A DNA stretch of 50,610 nucleotides, from NCBI GenBank assembly GCA_009746045.1, contig RPFO01000253.1, forward strand, positions 3,339,975-3,390,584, read 5' to 3'. The notes under the pieces are model-generated. The model made no database searches. It was not told the origin of the DNA and saw only the letters and a program-made list of their open reading frames with translations. Source of the DNA: Mesostigma viride (taxonomy: Eukaryota > Streptophyta > Mesostigmatophyceae > Mesostigmatales > Mesostigmataceae). The translations under genes were made by a program, and so were the position numbers. This document shows, piece by piece, positions 8,989 to 19,014 of the stretch (its first letter is position 1; every line of letters begins with the position of its first letter).

Positions 8989-10530
8989 TTAAATGACGAG
9001 GCCGATGACATCATCACCGCAGCCTGCGCTCTTCAGCTGGCGCACAAAGACCTGCTGTGCTTCCTCATAGACCGCATTATCCAATGGGTCGTCCCAATCC
9101 CCAAGCATGCCCTCTCGGTACCACTTCATGCCCTGGCTCGTGCGCTTCACCACGCTGCCGTTCCCTGCCCTCCCGCCCTCCCCATCTCCACTCATCTCCC
9201 CCTGCAGGGTGCCCTCGGGCTCGTACACGCTCGTATCCTCGCGGGATCGCCGGTACCCCCGCTCGCGTACACGGCCCGGTCGGTAATTTGCCACAAAGTC
9301 CTCAAGAGAGAGAAGCCCGCCGCCCAGCTGCTTATGCAGCAGGCACAGCGACAGCTGCCAATGCTCAGTAAGCCCCACAAACACGACGTGGCGCTGCAGC
9401 ACTTCGATTGCCGCAGGGAGCTTGGCCTTTAGTGCCAACAACGGCACGTCCTCCAAGCATCGGTGTCCCGCCAGCATCTTCATCTGGCAGCCCGCCACCT
9501 GGCGCACCGCTGCAAACTCATCCGGGCTCACCGTGTTCTCCAATCTCCGAAGAAACGCATTCGTGGCCGGGATGAGCTCCTTGTGTCTCCGAACATCCAC
9601 CACCATGGAGGAATGGGTGCTGTGCCGGTAATAGAAGTGGGAGAGGAGGCGCTGCCTGGGTCGGCGCAGGAACGTGACCACGCGGCCGCGCCAGTCCACG
9701 CGCGACCCAGGGTCCCAGTCGCTAAACTCGGGGAGCAGCTTCGGGCTCAAGGGCCGGTGGTCGCGGTTCAACTGGCTCTCGACAAACCGCTGCTGGCACT
9801 CGTGGGCCGCGTCGCTGTACCCCTTGGCGGGGTTGCCGTAGAAGGTGCGGCGGTAGGCCCACATCTCCGAGAGGAACGAGTGGACACAGCGCTCGCGGGG
9901 GGAGGAGGTGGGGGGGAACGTGAGACCCTGCAGGTGGCGACGATGATAGTACAGCCGGCGATTGCCCTGGTCCATCTTCCAATCAGAGGGCTGGTCCTCT
10001 AGACTTAGAATGCGCAGACGCGGGCGGGTCTGGTCTGTCTCCCTTTCGTCGCTAGCATCCCTTTTGAAAGAGTTTGGGTCACTATTTGGGGAGCCATGCC
10101 AGCTGGAATCGTTATAATAACTATCATACTGGTTGTAATTATTATTATTATTATTATTATTATTATAAATATTATTGCTGTCTGCAGGCGGCCTGCAAGG
10201 GCTCGCGCTCGCCTCCTCCTCGTCATGAGGCCCGCACACGGACTTGAGGGTGTCCGAGCACATGTGCTCCGTGAGCGCGCGGATCAGCGTGGTCCCGCCC
10301 GTCTTGGGGATGTGGAGCCAGTACAGCGGGAGGACGCGTGGCGGCACCTCCTCGTCCGCCCGGACTTGGAGGCACGCGGGGCATCGGTAGCTGTGTTTCG
10401 GGCCGGGTTCGAGTCCGAGGGCGCCACAGACGTGCAGTAGGAACGCGAGCACGCACACGGTGGATGGGTACAGACATGTGCCGCCATGCCGTCCAGGCGA
10501 ACCAACCGTCCTCAGTGGGTCACCGTGCAT
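8989..10530 (-). CDS. Golgi-type sulfotransferase (carbohydrate sulfotransferase-like)
   Basis: A single-exon frame of about 513 residues ends with TAA at 8989-8991. I chose the first ATG (about 10530, MHGDPLRT); the open frame runs slightly upstream from a GTG. Residues ~20-43 (LYPSTVCVLAFLLHVCGALG) form one hydrophobic segment, fitting a type II Golgi signal anchor. LYWLHIPKTGGTTLIRAL is the 5'-phosphosulfate loop of PAPS-dependent sulfotransferases. RVVTFLRRPRQRLLSHFYY matches the 3'-phosphate-binding region with conserved Arg and Ser. The overall plan resembles Sulfotransfer_2 enzymes that sulfate polysaccharides; the acceptor cannot be predicted. An insert of about 90 residues after the first motif contains a poly-Asn tract encoded by an ATT/AAT microsatellite. 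The gene is divergent from the SRP receptor gene, with about 1 kb between starts. Confidence 0.85.
   Translation of the reverse strand: MHGDPLRTVGSPGRHGGTCLYPSTVCVLAFLLHVCGALGLEPGPKHSYRCPACLQVRADEEVPPRVLPLYWLHIPKTGGTTLIRALTEHMCSDTLKSVCGPHDEEEASASPCRPPADSNNIYNNNNNNNNNYNQYDSYYNDSSWHGSPNSDPNSFKRDASDERETDQTRPRLRILSLEDQPSDWKMDQGNRRLYYHRRHLQGLTFPPTSSPRERCVHSFLSEMWAYRRTFYGNPAKGYSDAAHECQQRFVESQLNRDHRPLSPKLLPEFSDWDPGSRVDWRGRVVTFLRRPRQRLLSHFYYRHSTHSSMVVDVRRHKELIPATNAFLRRLENTVSPDEFAAVRQVAGCQMKMLAGHRCLEDVPLLALKAKLPAAIEVLQRHVVFVGLTEHWQLSLCLLHKQLGGGLLSLEDFVANYRPGRVRERGYRRSREDTSVYEPEGTLQGEMSGDGEGGRAGNGSVVKRTSQGMKWYREGMLGDWDDPLDNAVYEEAQQVFVRQLKSAGCGDDVIGLVI
10137..10166 (-). repeat. Coding ATT/AAT microsatellite (poly-Asn)
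   Basis: About ten ATT triplets on the plus strand, read as AAT on the coding strand, produce a run of nine Asn in the Asn/Tyr-rich insert of the sulfotransferase. The tract lies between the two PAPS-binding motifs, probably in a disordered loop. Confidence 0.9.
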
Positions 10531-11565
10531 TTCTGTGCTGAGTATCCTTTCCACTTTGCGGCATGCTCGGAAACGCTAGAAAGGCCGGCATCGCGTCACG
10601 AGACTTGAGCTTGTCCCCATCTCAAGGCCGACGTGCGGAGCATTCAACCCTGGTCAACCGTTGGAAAATCGGGTTACAGCTCCCCACCTTGGTGATATAC
10701 GGAGCTGGGAAACTGCTCTCTACCAAATGCGCGCACGGGCCATCGTCTCCGCCAATGCTCTTAAGACGTTAAGTGCATGCCGGGCATGAATTATTGCACG
10801 ACCGTTCCTCCCATCGTTGCTTCGGCTACTATTACATCACTTGAGCTTGCATTCTAACCCCTGAATGTGTCCTTTGCAAGGACCGCAGCAAAATTATGCC
10901 AGAAATTAGCCAAGAAGCAGCAGCAGAAGAAGAAGTTTGCCCCAGCTCGCTAGACGCTCGACAGCATGGTGCAACTACATCAAGCGCAATTATGGCAAGG
11001 AGCTCCTATATACCTCCTTTAGAAGTACATAGCCGGATGGTGGGCGCACTGTTAAATTAGGCTTCATGGTTGCCGAATGCAGAGGCATTGTACATTATAC
11101 ACAGGAGTGAAATGTAGCCTCCTGAGCTCTCCTCCTGGCTCATGGCTGTCAAGACGTGTCAGTGTGACTCAGAAAGTGGCTGGCCCGGAAGCTCTCATCT
11201 GTCACCCTCGTACCCTAAAGATTCACATTACTTGTCGTTACTCGAAAATTACATAGTTACGGTACTACTTTTCACCAGCCCGTGAACGGCTGACTCGGTT
11301 GACCGTACGTCCGCGTCTCGGTGCGGTGGCAGTCAATCGAGAACAGCAGTCACAGCAGGCCGCTCCGCTTCCCAGGGCTCTCAACTCTCCAGTCTCAACT
11401 CTCAAGGCCTTCTACAGTATGAAGACGCTCATAATTGCGCGCATAATAAATCGACTTGTGAGTTGCACGTTGTGACTTGCGAGTGGTGCTCGGGGATTTG
11501 TCACAGCCTCACAGGGTGGCACGGTGCGGTGTCTCGCACGGTAGCCATAGTGAGCACTCCCGAGA
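10531..11565. promoter_or_regulatory. Shared intergenic region of divergent sulfotransferase and SRP-receptor genes
   Basis: About 1 kb lies between the two outward-facing start codons, so it must hold both promoters unless a 5' UTR intron exists. I see no convincing TATA box or repeated element. No gene is supported here. Confidence 0.5.
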
Positions 11566-14500
11566 ATGTTAGACCATTTTGCGATATTCACGCGGGGGGG
11601 CATGATCCTCTGGTCAATCTCTTATGCAGAGCTGAAAGGCAGCCCTATCGAGGCGCTCATCCGTGCATGCTTAATTGAGGAGCGGTCAGGGGAGACGTCC
11701 TTTCCTTACACGCAGGATGCCACCTCGTACAACCTCAAATGGACCTTCCACAACGAGCTAGGCTTGGTGTTTGTCGTTGTCTTCCAAAGAATGCTGCAGC
11801 TTCTGTACGTGGACGACCTTCTGGAGGCAGTGAAGAAAGAGTTTTCCGGCAGGTATCGTGAGAACACATTCGACTACAAAGATTTCGATGACGTGTTCCG
11901 GCAGCTCCATCAAGAGGCTGAAGCGAGAGCAGAAGAAGCGAAGCGGCCGGGCAAAATAGTCCAAGCCGAGCCCGTTAAAAAGCAGAAACAGCGTGTCGAG
12001 AACAAGACAAAGACAGGGCCCTCCGGCAAGTCCGGCAAGTCCGGCAAGGGCGGCAGCGACGATGAGGCGGACACGAAGGAGTCGGAGACGACAGCAAATA
12101 GCGCGACAGACACGGCAGAGGTCGTGAAGAGCGGCGAGGTGACCGGCGGGTTCGACATCTCGAAATTGAAGCAACGCTCCGGGAAGGGCTCGAAGAAAAC
12201 CCCCGATTCCAAGCCCAAGGAGGCCGAGCCGCCGAAGAAGCCGAAAAAGCAGATGCGCAACTGGAACGACCCGACGCCTGAGCAGCTGGATTTCACGGAC
12301 AAGGCGGACCGGGAGGCCGGTAAGGAATGCAACGCCGCGCCGGTGGATGTGTCCGTTCTCGGGAAGAGCCACATGGATGAGGCGGAGCAAGATCTGGACG
12401 ATGACCTGTCCAGTGACGAAGACGACGACGTCGACGACCAGGCCAGCGGTTCAGGAGCCTCTGGCCGCGCCAATGGGAAAGCAGCCAATGGCAAGGCGGC
12501 GGTGTCTGCTACCCCGGCCAAGCGTGGCTGGTTCTCGTCGGTGTTCAAGCAGGTCGTGGGCAGCAGCGAGCTGGAACGGGCTGACTTGGACCCAGCCCTC
12601 ATGGCGCTCAAGGAGCAGCTCATGGCCAAGAACGTGGCGGAAGCGATTGCGGAGAAGCTGTGTGAGAGCGTGGCGGCATCCCTGCTGGGCAAGAAGCAGG
12701 CGTCGTTCACACGGGTGTCGTCTACCGTCCGTCATGCCATGGCCGACGCGCTGACACGCATCCTCACGCCCAAGCGGTCCACGGACATGTTGGCGGCCGT
12801 GCTGGCGGCCAAGAACCGGGGTAGGCCGTACACGGTCGTTTTCTGTGGGGTGAACGGCGTGGGCAAGTCGACCAACCTGGCAAAGGTAAGGCTGGCCGAA
12901 GTAAAGATTACAATATGATAATACAGTACACCACGAATTATGTATGATATCATAACATTGATAATATGATATAAAATAATCTGTGGTGTAATAAAAATAT
13001 ATATATAATGATAGTATATAGTATGACAAGGTAGGATGAGCAAATGGACCAACCTGGCAAAGCCAAGGGGCCCTAGTAAAGTATAACAATGTATAGAAGG
13101 AAGGAGTGCCAGCGGGGCCCGTGTATGTGTAAGAGGGCTGCCTTGCAAAGGCTGTAGGAGTGGGCCAAGGTAGGGTAGTGCTGAGACAGACTGTAAGTGC
13201 CCCCCAGTCCCACCCCCGCGGCCCTATGCGTTTTACCCCCTCACGTCGACAGAGCACTCTTACCTCTTTGCGCCGCACTGTGGCCAGTCAGGGGTGCCCC
13301 AGTGTGTGTACACGCAACGTAGTCACAAGCCAACTCCCTTGGGGGTTGCCTTGGGAAGCCGTAGTGCTTTCCCCCAGATGGTTTCCCCCATAGAAATAGA
13401 CCTTGGCGCCGCGCCCATGCGCCTTAGTCCTCCATCCAGTGGCTCCCCGCCGAGACGCTGGACTATAGTTTCTGGATTGCACACTCGCATGAGGAATAGG
13501 AATCCCCAGCCATGAGCATGATCGCCATTGTTTCGTGCTCCGGTCCCTGCTGCCCTGGTTCGCCCACCCCCCTCGTTCCCCCACGTGTGTCCGCCCACCC
13601 CCCTCATTTCGCCCACCCGTCTCCGTTGCAGCCCATTCACCCACCCACTGCTGACTCACCGTGCACCTGGTTTCCTGACACACGTGTGCACCCGCACACG
13701 GTTGGTTGCCATCTGACTGCCTTCCTGTTCCTGTTCCCTGCCCCCTGCCCCCTGCCCCCTGCCCCCTGCCCCCTGCCCCCTGCCCCCTGCCCCCTGCCCC
13801 CTGCCCCCTGCCCCCTGCCCCCTGCCCCCTGCCCCCTGCCCCCTGCCCCCTGCCCCCTGCCTTCCTTCTCCTGTTCCCTGCCCCCCAGATTGCCTACTGG
13901 CTCCTGCAGCACAACCTCAAGGTGATGATCGCGGCGTGCGACACCTTCCGCGCGGGGGCAGTGGAGCAGCTGCGCACGCACTGCACACGGCTGCAGGTAC
14001 GTAAGGAACGGGGCTATGTTGAAGTGGGTACATGGGTGGCTAGGGTGCACGTACGACAGACGGCTGCAGGTGAGGGGTGATGGTTAATGGTCGTAGTAGT
14101 GTGCGCAGGTAAGCAACGGGGCGACATTTTTAGTGTGTGTGCATGTGCGGCTAGGGTGCACGCACGGCATGCGGCTGCGGTAAGCAATCGTGGTTTGTGT
14201 AGTTCGTTACAAATAGCAATCGTGTTCATGGAGCAGCTGCGCACATGCATCACCGGCACGGCCCACCGGCCCACTTGCCCCTCAGGCTTGCCATGTCACC
14301 GCCGCATCACTGCGGTTGGGCCATGCGACGCAGGCTCCGTCCTGTGCTCGCGGTGATTTTGAAGAATGAACTTTGGACATTGAGCTATGAAGTATGGACC
14401 ATGATCAATGAGCTTTAGACTATGGACTATGGACCATGAGCTATGACCCATGAGCTCTTGACAGTGGACTACGGCCTGTGGACTAAGAACGTTAAACCTT

Positions 14501-17500
14501 ACGTCCCTCCCATTCCTTCCCCTTTGCCTTTCCACCCATTGCTCGGGACGCTTATGGCGCAGGTCACGCTGTATGAGCGTGGCTACGAGAAGGACCCTGC
14601 CAACGTGGCCAGGGACGCCATCAGCGCCGCCGCAAGGGAGGGCTGCGATGTTGTCCTGGTGGACACGGCGGGTCGCATGCAGGTGACGTGGGATAGGGCT
14701 ATCTGATGCTGGGCAGGGTTTAAAGGCGACGTTGTGTTGCGTCAAGGTGGTGTTGCATATGGTTAGGTTGTGTCACCGGAACGGGACATTGGATTGGGTC
14801 TGGGTGATGTTAGACAGGGTTTAGCTGACATTGAGCCGGGTTATTTATTGTTCGATAGGGCCAAGGTGATGTTGGGTAGGATCGTTGGGGACCGTGGCTA
14901 GGGTCAGGGCGACGTCTGTTATGGCTATTGTGTGCTGTCGCGTGCTCTTGCAAAGTCCGTTGGGTCAAGGTGATGTTGATAAGGTCAAGGTGACTTTGGG
15001 TAGGTCCAGGAATCAGGATCTGATCGGATAGTCTTACAATGCCTGGAGTGTGAGTAGTGCGCGTGCTAGCTCATGGCCGCGTGGCACCAGAGTTTGTGGG
15101 TGCACGGAAGGTGTAGGCATGACTTGGGTGATGTCTATGTGACGTGATGTGGATCTAGGACGGCACTGCGCGGCACCCATGCTTGGGGGCTAGGTGCGGG
15201 GGTGTAGAAGAGGGTGTTCCGGGATGTAGAACCAACGCGGGTTGCGCTGGGGTCTTGTGGTCGAAAGCTGCTGTGGGGCTTAAGGACAACAGACGCGGAT
15301 GCATGGTCCATGCTTGTGCATTCTGTGCATGCGTTGCGCCTCGGGTGCTATATGCGTCACGTCACCTACCACAGTGCAACAAGGTGACGCTTGTGCAATG
15401 CTTGTGCCGTCCTTTGCTCCTGTTCACTGTGTTGTCATGTGTTCATCTTGTACTACCCTGTGCGCTGTATCTTTATCCTTTGCACCGTTTCGCCGGTCGC
15501 AGGACAACGAGCCACTGATGCGCTCCCTGTCCAAGCTCATCAACATGAACTCACCCGACCTGGTAACTGGGGATCGCAACGGGGGACCTGACACACACAG
15601 GGGGAAGGGGTGGGGGGGTTGCATGACAGGGGGGGTGGGGAATGCGATGATGGGGTAGAAAAGGGGGTCAGAGTGGCGAAGTGTGGGGAGGGGGGGAAAG
15701 GCTCGGAAGACTCGGAAGGCTCGGGAGGCTCGGAAGGCTCGGAAGGCTTGTGTCTGCGTGCCGTGTTGCGTTGCACCTGCATGCCCGCTCTCGTTGGTCC
15801 ATGTGTCGTCCCAAACGCCCAGTCACACTACGCCCAAGCAAGCTGACCCCATAGGCGGACACCAACCTGTGCATCTTCCCCAAGTCATGTGTTTGGCATG
15901 GCTAACTATGCAGGTGCTGTTTGTGGGCAAGTGGTCTATGGCTAATTTTGCGCATGTTCGTATTCTTGGCTTGACCCCTGCAGATGCTGTTTGTGGTTTT
16001 GTGCTCTGCGGCTGACCCTCTGCTTGGCCCCCACATGCGCTGCCCCCCTATCTTTAATGGCCTCCTATCTTTAACCTACTCATCACGCAGGTGCTGTTTG
16101 TGGGTGAGGCGCTCGTTGGCAATGATGCGGTGGACCAGCTCACCAAGTTCAACGAGGTGGGTGTTGACCACCTGGCTGTTGGGTGTATAGGCAGAGGATG
16201 TATAGCTCAAGTTGAACAAAGTGGGTGTTGCAGGGGTGATGCACTCTAATGTCGCTGTGGTGTATAATAGGGTAAAGGGTATACCACTGACCAAGTCCAG
16301 GAGGTGGGTGTCCAATACCTGTGGAAATAATATACTACAGTAGTACTAGAGTTAACTACAGTAGTACTAGTATTCATGATATAACGGGGTATACGGACGT
16401 TGGAACGGGGTACATGGATGCTGGAATGGGGTGTATGGGCGTTAGAATGGTTGGTGGGGTGAAATGTAGGGGATGTAGAGTACACGGTGTTACTGGGGAT
16501 TTTCCCCATTCCAATGCGCCATAACCCTGGTACACCCATGCCTTGATTGGCAACCTTGGTTGTTGTGGAAGGATATGGCGTTTTGAGCGACAGTGGGGTA
16601 CTCTAGCCCAGTAGAAGAGCAAAGTGACGTTGAGCCATCTTCTGTAGCCCAGTAGAAGAGCCAAGTGAGCTTGACTGCGTCAGCGCGTCAGCTTTCTTTT
16701 CTGTGGGTCAGTCTGAAGTCATTTTCTCCCTTCGTCTGATTGGGATCGCACGCATTTCGGATGCTCATGGCTCCACTCCGACAACCGCCCTACAATAGTT
16801 GCCCTTGTACTCGCCCTTTTACTTGTCCTGCTAATTGCCCCTTTCCCTTGTTACTTGCGTCCGCAGAGGCTGGCGGACCTATCCACGGGCGCCCACCCGC
16901 GTCTCATCGACGGCATCGTCCTCACCAAGTTCGACACAATCGACGACAAGGTGTGGGGGGGAGGGGAGTAGTTTCGACCCTGCAGAGGACAGTAGTAGTA
17001 TTAATAATGGTGCCGAGTTCGACACCATCGACGGCAATGTGTGTGTGTGGGGGGGGGGTTCGATTATGCATAAAGCCAGAACTGCGTCCAGTAGTGGTAT
17101 TTTGTAATCGTACCAAATATGACACCATCAACGACAATGTGAATGTGTGTGGGGTGGGGGGATGATTATGCGGAAAATGCACCCACTGGTACTACATTTG
17201 ACACCATCGATGACATGGTGGGGGGTGGGGGGCTTGTCATCATGCACGCTGGTGTTAGCAGTAGCACCAAGCTGGACACCATCGGCCACAGGATAGGGGG
17301 GCTACGTCGACCACGAAATGGGGGGCCGAGTACATCATACTTCTTGTCTCAAACTTTGTCCGTGTGTTCTTAACCATGTGCGTGGGAGTCTGGGGGGTGT
17401 TGTGTGACACGTTGCACATGTCTGCTGGTGTCTTGGTTGTGTGCTGTTGTTGAAACGAGGTGGAATTCCACTGATGCACGCATGATGTTGAGTACAGGCA

Positions 17501-17824
17501 GGCCCATATGACAGCTTGCCTCCACCAATGTTACTGTTATGGACCGGAATGCGAATGGACTGACTAATGAATAGTATCGATTGTTGGCACTGACCACAAG
17601 GGCATCCCAAAGAGTACCACATAAGGTCCCATTGTCAGTACTAAAATGCATTGGTACGTTGTCGCGTGGTGGATCACCATGATGTTGGGCACCTGCAGGT
17701 GGGCGCGGCCCTTTCCATGGCGTACACGTCGGGTTCCCCCATCATGTTCGTGGGGTGTGGCCAGGACTACCCCGACCTCCGCAAGCTCAGCATCAAGTCG
17801 GTCATCAAATCGCTGCTCTCTTGA
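11566..17824 (+). CDS. SRPRA: Signal recognition particle receptor subunit alpha (seven exons)
   Basis: Exons 11566-12885, 13889-13996, 14563-14682, 15503-15562, 16091-16156, 16867-16950 and 17699-17824 join to 627 codons. Every intron is phase 0 with GT..AG ends. The N-terminus ([17 protein letters not shown]) is the SRX domain, which binds the membrane-anchored beta subunit at the ER. Residues ~130-330 form a Lys/Glu/Asp-rich linker. From ~345 comes the NG GTPase domain of the SRP54/FtsY family: [13 protein letters not shown] (428-440, P-loop), [11 protein letters not shown] (458-468), DTAGRMQ (510-516), TKFDTIDDK (578-586, guanine specificity) and a C-terminal [12 protein letters not shown]. 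Length is close to the human protein (638 aa). It docks ribosome-SRP complexes at the ER through GTP-dependent pairing with SRP54. The ATG is the first in frame and begins exactly where SRX homologues begin. Introns 1-6 contain duplicated junction sequences, listed separately. Confidence 0.96.
12905..13030. repeat. AT-rich island with inverted repeat in SRP-receptor intron 1
   Basis: About 125 bp of strongly AT-rich sequence (ATATATATATAATGATAG) sits in an otherwise GC-rich gene. TACACCAC at 12927-12934 and GTGGTGTA at 12983-12990 are exact inverted repeats that could close a hairpin around an AT-rich loop. Confidence 0.6.
13047..13062 (+). repeat. Copy of the exon 1 end inside SRP-receptor intron 1
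   Basis: GACCAACCTGGCAAAG is an exact 16-base copy of the last bases of exon 1 (12870-12885), about 160 bp into the intron. The following bases (CCAAGG) are no longer a GT donor. Downstream AGTAAAGTATAACAATG resembles the true intron start region AGTAAAGATTACAATATG, so the copied unit extends into the intron. Confidence 0.8.
13736..13861. repeat. (TGCCCCC)n minisatellite before SRP-receptor exon 2
   Basis: About 18 copies of the heptamer TGCCCCC run to within 30 bp of the acceptor CCCTGCCCCCCAG of exon 2 (13889). The array supplies an extended pyrimidine tract. It is intronic; open frames through it (PLPPAPC repeats) are not genes. Confidence 0.95.
13997..14250 (+). repeat. Degenerate copies of the exon 2 end and its donor in SRP-receptor intron 2
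   Basis: The true junction CACGGCTGCAG|GTACGTAAGG (13996/13997) is echoed at about 14048-14060 (GACGGCTGCAGGTGAGGG), 14102-14118 (GTGCGCAGGTAAGCAACGGG) and 14167-14182 (ATGCGGCTGCGGTAAGCAAT). A piece of upstream exon (CATGGAGCAGCTGCGCAC) recurs at about 14227-14244. Three of these keep a usable-looking GTGAG or GTAAG donor. Confidence 0.75.
14683..15010 (+). repeat. Donor-like minisatellite in SRP-receptor intron 3
   Basis: The true donor CAGGTGACGTGGGATAGG (from 14680) is followed by degenerate repeats of AAGGTGATGTTGGGTAGG, for example near 14864-14880 and 14967-15004, with weaker versions between. The motif resembles the junction itself, so the array could be derived from it, although divergence is high. 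Confidence 0.5.
15698..15749. repeat. (GGCTCGGAA)n nonamer repeat in SRP-receptor intron 4
   Basis: About five to six copies of a 9-bp unit (CTCGGAAGG with small variants) follow a G-rich stretch. It is purely intronic. Confidence 0.8.
15901..16010 (+). repeat. Two decoy copies of the exon 5 acceptor in SRP-receptor intron 4
   Basis: The real exon 5 begins GCAG|GTGCTGTTTGTGGGTGAGG at 16091. Close copies occur at about 15909 (ATGCAGGTGCTGTTTGTGGG) and 15979 (CTGCAGATGCTGTTTGTGG). They reproduce the acceptor and the first ~14 exon bases and then diverge. The first would encode VLFVGKW and then lose the exon sequence. Confidence 0.85.
16157..16320 (+). repeat. Degenerate copies of the exon 5 donor in SRP-receptor intron 5
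   Basis: The true junction is CACCAAGTTCAACGAG|GTGGGTGTTG (16156/16157). Copies are visible near 16207-16230 (CTCAAGTTGAACAAAGTGGG, then TGTTG) and 16288-16312 (GACCAAGTCCAGGAGGTGGG, then TGTCC). Each retains GTGGGT after the exon-like bases. Confidence 0.8.
16951..17300 (+). repeat. Four degenerate copies of the exon 6 (TKFD) donor in SRP-receptor intron 6
   Basis: Exon 6 ends AAGTTCGACACAATCGACGA then CAAG|GTGTGG. Related blocks follow at about 17016 (GAGTTCGACACCATCGACGG), 17116 (AAATATGACACCATCAACGA), 17196 (ACATTTGACACCATCGATGA) and 17268 (AAGCTGGACACCATCGGCCA), each followed by a G-rich or GTG stretch. Spacing is about 75-100 bp, and linking segments also share a GATTATGC/TCATGC motif. 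The array is a tandem duplication spanning the G4-motif exon end and the start of the intron. Confidence 0.9.
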
Positions 17825-19014
17825 GCCATTATTTAATTAGTACAATAATTCACTTGCAGCTGCGAGCTGGCTAGTTTAGGTAGACATGTACAATGGGGGC
17901 ATTTTTTGCTGCTTGCCTCGATGATGTACAATCGGGGCACTCTCCTCCTGCAAATGCCGTTTCTTGCCGCCATGATGGCGTGGCCACAAAAGCTTTCTCA
18001 TATATTTCCAGTTTTTTGGCCTGGCTCTTCCTCTTACAATGGGCTGCCTTCTTATTGCTGAAGGCCCAGCCATGTGGAATCTTGTTCGAGCCATCCTCTG
18101 CGCAGATAGTACCCTGGGTTTCCTGTCCTTCCTGCGGGATGGTTTGTTGAAGATGAATGATCAACCATGCCCAACCAGGTAATGGCTAATAAGATTAAGT
18201 GAGACGACTAATATCAATTACTAATATTCACAGCATCATCCCGCGTTCTTGTATGTGTTGCATTATTGCCCAAAACTGTGTGCATTTAGCTTGTGTGCAC
18301 AAGACATAAATTTGGCTGTGTACATATGATCAATTGGATCTGCATGCAGCTGGCCGATGCGCTGGCCTCTGTTACAGGCCGGCCCGGCCCTAAATTGAGT
18401 CTCAGAGCTTGATCTTGAGATACATCCCGAATCTTGGAAATTGGGGGCTAAGATCGCAGGGCGGGCGCTGATTTGGGGAAAAGACGGGATCGATCAGAGT
18501 ACGCATCAAAGGCTGCTAATTAGTATCGGTCACGTGGGATACAATGGGGGGGTTATGTGCATGCCTACTTGATGTTTGATATTGTCAGCCTTGGATCGAT
18601 ATTCGTTTCCTGGATTGCAGCCCTGCAGACCACTTCGATCCCTAAACCTCAATTGCTGGGAGTGTAATTTATGCACCTCTGTGTACTAGTAGTCACCTAT
18701 AAGCCATGCCATGCATATCGTCGAGGCAAGCATGCAGGAAATAAAATGTGCTGGGGATTGCTGGTATAGCACACTATGCATATGCTAGTAGTATAACAAG
18801 ATGCAAATATATGCCATGCGTATGCATATATAACAGTGAGCTGAACATTATACTTGATACAACAGTGAGCTGTATATTGGCTACCATGGTGAGGCTAGCT
18901 GGGAAGGCTAGCTAGCCAGGGAAAGAATGGCCTGCTCGACCATGGACAAACGTGTAGCAGTTACAAATACAGTAAAAGCCATGCTTGAACACCATCGATA
19001 CTCTCTTTACTCAA
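17825..19014. other. Intergenic region between convergent genes
   Basis: It separates the stop of the SRP receptor gene (17824, plus) from the stop of the minus-strand frame at 19015. No gene is supported. It is relatively AT-rich with scattered ATGCATATG-type words near 18720-18830, and probably carries both 3' ends. Confidence 0.5.

Noticed and set aside
13637-14080. Frames with PLPPAPC or GAGGRGQ repeats
   Set aside because: They are translations of the TGCCCCC minisatellite in an SRP-receptor intron.
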